Assembly: GCA_903915485.1 (NCBI GenBank)
Contig: CAIWTC010000462.1
Location: forward strand, 1-13,503
Source: an uncultured Ignavibacteriales bacterium
Lineage (GTDB): Bacteria > Bacteroidota > Ignavibacteria > Ignavibacteriales > Ignavibacteriaceae
DNA length: 13,503 nt
Direction of reading: 5' to 3'
Shown: piece after piece, positions 1 through 5,971 of the stretch
Numbering within the stretch: position 1 is the stretch's first letter
How the letters are laid out: each line of letters begins with the position of its first letter
Made by a program: the position numbers and the translations under genes
The notes under the pieces: model-generated
Seen by the model: only the letters and a program-made list of their open reading frames with translations
Told to the model about the DNA's origin: nothing
Database searches by the model: none

Positions 1-1
1 A

Positions 2-397
2 AATTGGACTGAAAGTCTAAGCGTTAAAATAAAATCAATCGACGACCAGCACAAAGTGCTTATCGGATTAATCAACGAATTGCACGATTCTATGAGAGCA
101 GGAAAAGGCAAAGAAGCAGTCGGTAAAATAATTGATGAACTTGTGGACTATACACGATATCATTTTGGTTATGAAGAATCGATTTTTGCAAAAATCGGCT
201 ATGTAGAATCGGCAGCACACAAACGCTCTCATATCGCACTAACTGATAAAGTTGTTGACTTGCAGAAAAAATTCAAAGAAGGCAGCCTTTCAATAACCAT
301 TGAAACTATGAGTTTTCTGAAAACTTGGCTTAGCGACCACATCATGGGAACTGACCAAAAATACACAGGCTCATTTATTTCAAAGGGTATTTCCTAA
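2..397 (+). CDS. Bacteriohemerythrin, 5' end cut by window edge
   Basis: Small O2-binding non-heme di-iron protein of the bacteriohemerythrin family. The reading frame is open to the left edge: in-frame codons from base 2 read NWTESLSVKIKSIDDQHK before a GTG at 56. That stretch is the conserved hemerythrin N-terminus, so the GTG is internal and the true start lies outside the window. The 131 visible codons compare with about 135 in the family, so only a few residues are missing. All di-iron ligands are present, in visible numbering: His17 (DQH), His54 and Glu58 (HFGYE), His73 and His77 (HKRSH), His113 and Asp118 (HIMGTD). It is a soluble single-domain protein with no signal peptide in the visible part. 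Such proteins store, sense or deliver O2; which applies here cannot be read from sequence. It converges with the SDR gene and is followed by a good terminator. Confidence 0.93.
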   Translation, partial: NWTESLSVKIKSIDDQHKVLIGLINELHDSMRAGKGKEAVGKIIDELVDYTRYHFGYEESIFAKIGYVESAAHKRSHIALTDKVVDLQKKFKEGSLSITIETMSFLKTWLSDHIMGTDQKYTGSFISKGIS

Positions 398-415
398 CAG
401 TATTTAGACTTTTAC

Positions 416-463
416 AAGGAGTTATCTTGAGGCTTCCGGATAACTCCTTAAATTTTATTTTTG
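416..463 (+). terminator. Rho-independent terminator of the hemerythrin gene
   Basis: Perfect 11-bp stem AAGGAGTTATC (416-426) with GATAACTCCTT (439-449), a 12-base loop, then a T-rich tract AAATTTTATTTTT on the plus strand. It lies 18 bases after the hemerythrin stop. On the minus strand the hairpin is not followed by a T run, so it mainly serves the plus-strand gene. Confidence 0.8.
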
Positions 464-500
464 GAATAAAAATATTTCAGGAAATATTTATTTTTATTCC
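463..500. repeat. AT-rich inverted repeat at the convergent gene junction
   Basis: GGAATAAAAATA (463-474) is the exact reverse complement of TATTTTTATTCC (489-500). Inside it are two copies of the self-complementary octamer AAATATTT (470-477 and 482-489 region) around CAGG. The right arm overlaps the stop codon (494-496) of the minus-strand SDR gene. It may help end transcription from both sides, but neither strand has a clean T run after it, so this role is inferred. Confidence 0.45.
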
Positions 501-1159
501 GCTAATTTATTTATATCCCTCACTTCTAAAACATCTAACTCACTCCCATTAATTACAGAATTAATCATAGCGATTCCTAATTCCTTCAAAGTGGAAAAAT
601 GATTCGGGAATAATTTTCTGCCGATTGGGTAAATCCATCCAATATACTTGTAAAAACCAAGTGTGTTTTTCAATCCATGAGTAGGATGCATATAACCAGG
701 CCTGAATGCAATTGCTTTCTTATAGGGTAAATTCCGTAAATCATTTTCGGTTTTCCCCTTCACTCTCGCCCACATAATTTTACCTTTTTCGGAACCGTCC
801 GTGCCTGTTCCCGACACATAACAGAAAGTTAATTCTTTATTTAATTTACTTAGGGTTTTAGCGAATGTCATCGTAAGCTTATAAGTCACTTTAGTATAAT
901 CATCTTCATTCATCCCCAAAGAGGATTTGCCAAGGCAGAAGAAACAGGCATCATATCCTGATAGACTATTTTCGACTTCACTAAAATTGTAGAAATCTCC
1001 ATGAATAATTTCAGTAAGCTTCGAATTAGTAACTCCGCAAGGCTTTCTGCCCACTACTAAAATTTTTTCTACCTTATCCGATAAAATACATTCATGTAGA
1101 ACACCCTCCCCCACCATTCCTGTTGCTCCGGTAATAATAACATTTATTTTTGATTGCAT
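494..1159 (-). CDS. Atypical SDR / NAD(P)-binding epimerase-like protein (HTATIP2-like)
   Basis: Cytoplasmic Rossmann-fold protein of the extended/atypical short-chain dehydrogenase superfamily, 221 residues, full length for the HTATIP2/TIP30-like group. The dinucleotide-binding motif TGATGMVG is at residues 10-17, followed by a beta strand ending VVGRKP (35-40) where NADP-binding members carry a basic residue. The segment YVSGTGTDGSEKGKIMWARVKGKTE (114-138) sits where classical SDRs have the catalytic Ser and YxxxK: the Lys (134) is kept but Trp130 replaces the Tyr. FRPGYMHP (152-159) is the typical C-terminal substrate-side motif. The ATG is preceded by AAGGA seven bases upstream, which supports this start. 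It is monocistronic, convergent with hemerythrin and divergent from the beta-helix gene. Substrate unknown; a catalytic or only NAD(P)H-sensing role is possible. Confidence 0.85.
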   Translation of the reverse strand: MQSKINVIITGATGMVGEGVLHECILSDKVEKILVVGRKPCGVTNSKLTEIIHGDFYNFSEVENSLSGYDACFFCLGKSSLGMNEDDYTKVTYKLTMTFAKTLSKLNKELTFCYVSGTGTDGSEKGKIMWARVKGKTENDLRNLPYKKAIAFRPGYMHPTHGLKNTLGFYKYIGWIYPIGRKLFPNHFSTLKELGIAMINSVINGSELDVLEVRDINKLAE

Positions 1160-1321
1160 ATAATTTCCTTAATATATTTCATTCAAATAATTCATACTCG
1201 CAACTTGGCTATTATCACATACTATATGGACATCAAGCAGTACTAATTAGTTAGAATTTCGTTTTTCAATAGTTATATATACCTCAAAATAATAAGATTA
1301 CAAAAATTCATTTTCATTGAT

Positions 1322-1329
1322 TAACTTTG
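1322..1329 (+). promoter_or_regulatory. Possible Bacteroidota-type -7 box upstream of the beta-helix gene
   Basis: TAACTTTG matches the Bacteroidota -7 consensus TAnnTTTG and lies 39 bases before the ATG at 1369. No convincing TTTG -33 box is found at the expected distance upstream, so this is a weak call. The rest of the 209-base divergent spacer (1160-1368) is AT-rich and holds nothing else I recognise; no strong promoter for the SDR gene stands out. Confidence 0.25.
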
Positions 1330-1368
1330 AAATAGTAAATTTAAATATTTTCAGAAAATAATGTATCT

Positions 1369-3390
1369 ATGAAACTATATCATATAATATTAAAGTCAGC
1401 CCTAAGCGGATGCCTCTTAATATTGTTTCTTTCCACTAATTTGCTTTCTCAAACTCAGTCTTATTATATTGATGCAGTTCAAGGTGCCGACACAAATAGC
1501 GGGACAATTTCCACTCCCTGGCAAAACTTAACCAAGCTGAACAGCCTTACAATCCCCGCAGGTTCTTTCATTTACTTAAAAGCTGGTTCAGTTTGGACAG
1601 GACAGCAACTTAAGTTTTATGGGTCAGGCACTGAAGGAAATCCAATCGTAGTTGATAAATATGGCGAAGGCTCTAAACCTCACCTTGCAGGTAACGGCTT
1701 AGTCGGACAAGGTGTCGTATACATATATAATCAATCCCACATAGAAGTAAACAATTTAGAAATAACCAACTGCCCTAATGGTCCTGCTGATTCATTATTT
1801 TTTATTGGTATATACAATGACACTCTGCCTGTAAACCCCAATCCTCTAGGTGCTGCGAGAAGAGGTGTGATGGTCGCCCTTTCAAGCTACGGTACTGCAA
1901 ATCATATTTATTTAAAGAATTTGGATATCCATCATATTAAAGGACAGTTGGGAAGCATTGAAACAGCCATTAATGGTGCCGTACCAAAATCTACGGGTGG
2001 AATTTTTATAACCGTTCTATCAACCGAGACTACTGCTGCAAAATCCAGATACAATGATATAGTTATTGATGGATGCAATATATATTATTGTGAAAATCAG
2101 GGCATTGCAATAAACAATGACAAAAAAACCTACTATCCGGGTGGCCAGCATTCAAGCATTGCGGCTGATACTGTTGAATACAATAATTGGTATGATAGAA
2201 GAAACACTAACTTGAGAATAAGCAATAATGTAATTCATCACATCGGCAAAAATGCAATGATAATACGAATGGTTGATGAGACAGGTTTAATCGAACATAA
2301 TGTTTGTTATGAAACAGCTTTAGGCACTACCGGAAATACGATGTTTACCACCCGTTGTAAAGGCACGGTGTTTCAATTTAATGAGGGTTATTACAATCGG
2401 GCTCTTACACAGAAAATTGACCCCAACAACTATGATGGATGTATGTATGATGCTGATTATGGCAGTGTCGGAGTGATTTTCCAGTATAGCTACAGTCATG
2501 ATAATTCTTCCGGGATTTTTTGGGGTTGCAACACAAGGTCCTCCGCGAACTTAACTACCGGAGTGCCTGATTCAGGAGATGTTGGCTGTACTTTGCGATA
2601 TAGTATAAGTCAAAATGATAAAGGCGATTTGGTTTATTTCAATTACCCATCAGCGGGAAACGAGATATATAACAATGTGTTTTATATTAAGCCCGGTTTA
2701 AGCCCCATCATTATTCACGAAGGGTCAACCAAGCAGCACACTTATAATTTTTATAATAACATTATATATAACATGAGCACAACTGCCCGGTATGCCTTTG
2801 CAGCAACGGGACAAACAAGAAATATTTCTAATAATATTTTCTATGGATTTCATCCTACGACAGAACTACAGGGGACTAATGCAATTACTGCTGACCCTAA
2901 GTTTGTTAGTCCTGGACTTGGAGTAATCGGTATTGATTCAAAGCTTGACGGTTACAAAATTCTTCCCAACTCCCCTGCCATAAATGCGGGAGCAGTTTTG
3001 ACACATAATGCAGTAAAGGATTTTTGGGGAAATCCGGTTTCATCACCGGCAGATACATTGATTGATATTGGAATGAATGAAATCCTCTCGACAACATTCA
3101 CACATCAACCTCGGACCGAGGGCGATAAAGAATTTAACTTAGGGCAAAACTATCCGAACCCTTTCAATCCATCTACAACAATCAGTTATAAAATACGGAA
3201 AGAACAGTTAGTACATTTGGAAATATTTGATTTACTCGGACGGTCAGTTAAAGTTATTGTTGATGAATTAAAAAAAGCAGGGACTTATTCCGCGACAATA
3301 AACGCAGAACAATTATATTCAGGAATTTATTTTTACACATTGACTTCGGGAAATTTCAAGTCAACCAAAAGCATGATTGTTCTGAAATAA
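1369..3390 (+). CDS. Secreted right-handed beta-helix protein with T9SS sorting domain
   Basis: Secreted or surface protein of 673 residues. An N-terminal signal peptide (about residues 1-27, basic MKLYHIILK then a hydrophobic core ending LLSQ) takes it across the inner membrane. Residues about 30-110 show the opening typical of parallel beta-helix proteins (YYIDAVQGADTNSG, AGSFIYLKAG, GTEGNPIVVDKYGEG). The next roughly 450 residues are rich in Asn, Gly and short beta strands (IEVNNLEITN, IVIDGCNIYYC, LRISNNVIHHIG), as in pectate-lyase-like coils. Residues 589-673 form a type A T9SS C-terminal domain: FNLGQNYPNPFNPSTTISY, a central LEIFDLLGR, and a basic end with KSMIVLK. The family includes polysaccharide lyases and adhesins; no specific catalytic residues can be assigned, so the substrate is open. 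No Shine-Dalgarno sequence is evident before the ATG. Confidence 0.88.
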   Translation: MKLYHIILKSALSGCLLILFLSTNLLSQTQSYYIDAVQGADTNSGTISTPWQNLTKLNSLTIPAGSFIYLKAGSVWTGQQLKFYGSGTEGNPIVVDKYGEGSKPHLAGNGLVGQGVVYIYNQSHIEVNNLEITNCPNGPADSLFFIGIYNDTLPVNPNPLGAARRGVMVALSSYGTANHIYLKNLDIHHIKGQLGSIETAINGAVPKSTGGIFITVLSTETTAAKSRYNDIVIDGCNIYYCENQGIAINNDKKTYYPGGQHSSIAADTVEYNNWYDRRNTNLRISNNVIHHIGKNAMIIRMVDETGLIEHNVCYETALGTTGNTMFTTRCKGTVFQFNEGYYNRALTQKIDPNNYDGCMYDADYGSVGVIFQYSYSHDNSSGIFWGCNTRSSANLTTGVPDSGDVGCTLRYSISQNDKGDLVYFNYPSAGNEIYNNVFYIKPGLSPIIIHEGSTKQHTYNFYNNIIYNMSTTARYAFAATGQTRNISNNIFYGFHPTTELQGTNAITADPKFVSPGLGVIGIDSKLDGYKILPNSPAINAGAVLTHNAVKDFWGNPVSSPADTLIDIGMNEILSTTFTHQPRTEGDKEFNLGQNYPNPFNPSTTISYKIRKEQLVHLEIFDLLGRSVKVIVDELKKAGTYSATINAEQLYSGIYFYTLTSGNFKSTKSMIVLK

Positions 3391-3426
3391 TCATGACCAA
3401 GGTAATACTATATAACTTCGTATAGA

Positions 3427-4659
3427 TTATTCCCACCGAATTGCTTCAAGTGCATCAATCTTGGAGGCACGGTTAGCGGGTATAAGAGCAGCTATCAATG
3501 AGAGTCCTATCGCGGCAGCACCCACAACAAGAAAGTCTGTAAACTGAAGTTGCACGGGCAGAGCATTAATCTTAAACTTTGTAGCATCAAGCGGATAAAT
3601 AATAAAAGTTACCTGAAGCCAATAGACAAATAATCCAAGGCCAAACCCGGCAATAGTTCCTATAACTCCGACTATAAACCCATGAAACAAATATATTCTC
3701 TTAATCAATTGAGGCGTCATTCCCATCGTCCGCATAATACCGATATTTCTTTTCTTCTCAATTACTGTCATTGTAAGTGAAGCAAGAATATTAAATACAG
3801 CAACTATAATTATCAACATAAGCAGCATGTACGCGGCCCATCGCTCTATAACCATTACTGAAAACATATCGCTGTGCAAATCATGCCAGGTCTTGATGCT
3901 GAAATCTGATTCATTCATATAACTTTGCATAGATTCCTTAATATTTGCAGCCTCGTCCATTTCTTTGAGTCTGATATCATATCCTTGAATGTTATCATCA
4001 AAACCTAAAAGCCTCTGACCTTCTTCCAAAGAAATAAACACAGTCGATACATCATACTCATTGTTCTTAGAGTAAAATGTCCCCCTCAGCACAACCTTCG
4101 AAACCAGTGGCAGCGCGCCCTGACCTATAACTGCCTCCAAATTAGATGGCGAAATAAGCAGGCAAGTATCACCTATTGAAAGTCCTATGTAATCAGCCAA
4201 TATACTTCCCATCATTATCCCGGGAGTTACTGAATTATCAGAGAATATTTTTCCATCAGCCAAATACTTATTCACTTCATATACTGATGAAAGTCCTTTT
4301 TCCGTTGTACCTTTTAGATTAACTACACGCATGTCCGCACCTGCCCTCAGCATCAATTTCCCGGAGACATAGGGAGTATAAGAGGACATTCCATTAATCA
4401 GTTTAATTTTGCTTTGAAGCGAGTCCAACTGTGCTGTACCCGTGTTTGATACCGCCTCCACTCTAACATGAGGATCTAGACTTATCATGAACGAAGTAAC
4501 TAGAGAACTGAATCCATTAAACACCGAAAGAACAATAATCAGCGCAGCGACACCAATAGCAATGCCCAGAGTCGAAAGGATTGATATTATCGTTATGAAA
4601 TTCAACTTTCGTTTTGAATGCGCATACCTTAAGGCAACAAAAAAAGCAAGTTTGTTCAT
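3427..4659 (-). CDS. FtsX/LolC-E family permease (second of a pair)
   Basis: Inner-membrane permease of the type used by ABC systems that release lipoproteins (LolCDE) or act as MacB-like mechanotransmission machines. It has 410 residues and the usual four-helix layout: TM1 about 22-47 carrying the signature GIAIGVAALIIVLSVFNGF, a large periplasmic domain about 50-270, then TM2 about 275-297, TM3 about 323-348 and TM4 about 374-395. EKKRNIGIMRTMGMTP (301-316) after TM2 is the cytoplasmic coupling segment that contacts the ATPase. The C-terminal DALEAIRWE is typical of the FtsX domain end. Its ATG overlaps the stop of the preceding permease by ATGA (4656-4659), which implies translational coupling and a heterodimer. 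No LolD-type ATPase gene is in the window. LolC versus LolE cannot be decided by eye. Confidence 0.87.
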   Translation of the reverse strand: MNKLAFFVALRYAHSKRKLNFITIISILSTLGIAIGVAALIIVLSVFNGFSSLVTSFMISLDPHVRVEAVSNTGTAQLDSLQSKIKLINGMSSYTPYVSGKLMLRAGADMRVVNLKGTTEKGLSSVYEVNKYLADGKIFSDNSVTPGIMMGSILADYIGLSIGDTCLLISPSNLEAVIGQGALPLVSKVVLRGTFYSKNNEYDVSTVFISLEEGQRLLGFDDNIQGYDIRLKEMDEAANIKESMQSYMNESDFSIKTWHDLHSDMFSVMVIERWAAYMLLMLIIIVAVFNILASLTMTVIEKKRNIGIMRTMGMTPQLIKRIYLFHGFIVGVIGTIAGFGLGLFVYWLQVTFIIYPLDATKFKINALPVQLQFTDFLVVGAAAIGLSLIAALIPANRASKIDALEAIRWE

Positions 4660-5876
4660 TGAAATTTAAGCGTATCTATTGGTGATAATCGTGAGGCTAT
4701 AAAACTTGGTATCAGCGCAACTATAAGCGTAAGTATCATTGCCCCCGCCGAAACCAGTATGAATGACTCGGGAACAATTTCAAGCGGTGCTACTGAACTA
4801 AAATAAACGGTAGCAGGAAGTTTTACAATTGAATAAGTGACTTGCAGATATGAGAGTACATAGGCAAAAATATTTCCCGCAACAACTCCCAGCGTTCCAA
4901 GATAAACACCTTGAAGTAAAAATGCTTTTGCAATAACTGAACGCCTTGCCCCCAAAGTCCGCAAAATTCCGATATGCTCATTCTTTTCTAATGCAATCAT
5001 CAGGGAAACACTTACAATATTGAATATCGCAACTAACACAATTAAGCCAAGTACAATAGGAATCGGTTTTTCCTGAAGTTTTATCCAAGTGAAAACCTGC
5101 GCATACATTTCATATATTGTCTGATGATAATACCCCGGCCCAAATGCAATTTTTAATTTATCAACGGCCTCAGGAATTTCATCAATACCGCAAAGCTTAA
5201 TTTCAAATCCGGACGACTGGTCAGGAGCAAAATCAAACATCGCTCCAGCAGTTTGTTTCGGCACATAGCAGTAAGCATCATCGTATCTGTCAATCCCGCT
5301 CTCATAAATTCCTGCGATATAAAATCGTTGGATAGCCGGCATATTCTGCTGTGAAAGCTGAATATTATTTTTTAACGCGAAGGCAACTAGGGAATCTCCG
5401 GCTTTAGCAAAAAGCTTCTGCGCAAGCGTCTTCCCTATTACAATTGAGTTTGCATTTGAAAGAGAAAGTGAGCCTTGTGTACATTTAAGGAGTGGCTTAG
5501 CAGCAAAGTAAGACGGCATGACACCCTTCAGAGTGACCCCTTCTTTCTTGCCGTTGCAACTAATTAATGCGAGCCTGTCAATAAATGGCTGAACATCCTT
5601 TACTGTTGTTCCCAGCGTTGATTTAATTCTCGCAATGGTCATCGTCGTGCGGGGCAATCTTATTGTTCCATATCCAACCGTTTGGATATGCGAGTCAAGG
5701 TTGGTTAGCTTTTGTGAAAATAAACTTTGATATCCGGCGAGAATATTAAGCGCAACAATCAGCGTAGCAACGCCAAGGGCTATACCGCCCGAAGCAATAA
5801 CCGAGAACAGGGAAACCCCCGATAGCTTTCTGTTTGAAGCTATTATCCGTTTAACAAAGAATATCAGAAATCGCAA
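4656..5876 (-). CDS. FtsX/LolC-E family permease (first of a pair), TTG start
   Basis: Inner-membrane ABC permease subunit of 406 residues, paralogous to its downstream neighbour. TM1 about 22-47 contains GGIALGVATLIVALNILAGYQ, a shared family signature. A periplasmic domain spans about 50-270, followed by TM2 272-295, TM3 317-346 and TM4 371-393. EKNEHIGILRTLGARRSVI (297-315) is the coupling segment. The start is TTG: upstream in frame there is no ATG or GTG before a TAA, and TTG places the MRFLIFFVKRIIASNRK leader just before TM1, as in homologues. A weak AAGA lies six bases upstream. The gene follows the patatin gene after 95 bases and overlaps the next permease by ATGA. Likely partner role: one half of a LolCE-like heterodimer extracting lipoproteins from the inner membrane, with the ATPase encoded elsewhere. 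Function inferred from family. Confidence 0.85.
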   Translation of the reverse strand: MRFLIFFVKRIIASNRKLSGVSLFSVIASGGIALGVATLIVALNILAGYQSLFSQKLTNLDSHIQTVGYGTIRLPRTTMTIARIKSTLGTTVKDVQPFIDRLALISCNGKKEGVTLKGVMPSYFAAKPLLKCTQGSLSLSNANSIVIGKTLAQKLFAKAGDSLVAFALKNNIQLSQQNMPAIQRFYIAGIYESGIDRYDDAYCYVPKQTAGAMFDFAPDQSSGFEIKLCGIDEIPEAVDKLKIAFGPGYYHQTIYEMYAQVFTWIKLQEKPIPIVLGLIVLVAIFNIVSVSLMIALEKNEHIGILRTLGARRSVIAKAFLLQGVYLGTLGVVAGNIFAYVLSYLQVTYSIVKLPATVYFSSVAPLEIVPESFILVSAGAMILTLIVALIPSFIASRLSPIDTLKFQ

Positions 5877-5971
5877 TAATTGTCTTTTTTGAATTTTAAA
5901 ATTGTGAAGTACTAAATTACATTAAATTTACTGAGTTAAAAAGTAAACCCGTCCACCAATTGATTGTAAAA

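Noticed and set aside
1361..1372. Three-codon frame ATG TAT CTA TGA overlapping the beta-helix start
   Set aside because: No ribosome site precedes it and such short frames are common by chance; there is no support for a leader peptide.
1402..1413. Lipobox-like LSGC at residues 12-15 of the beta-helix protein
   Set aside because: The hydrophobic core follows rather than precedes the Cys, and the C-terminal T9SS domain fits a normally cleaved signal peptide better.
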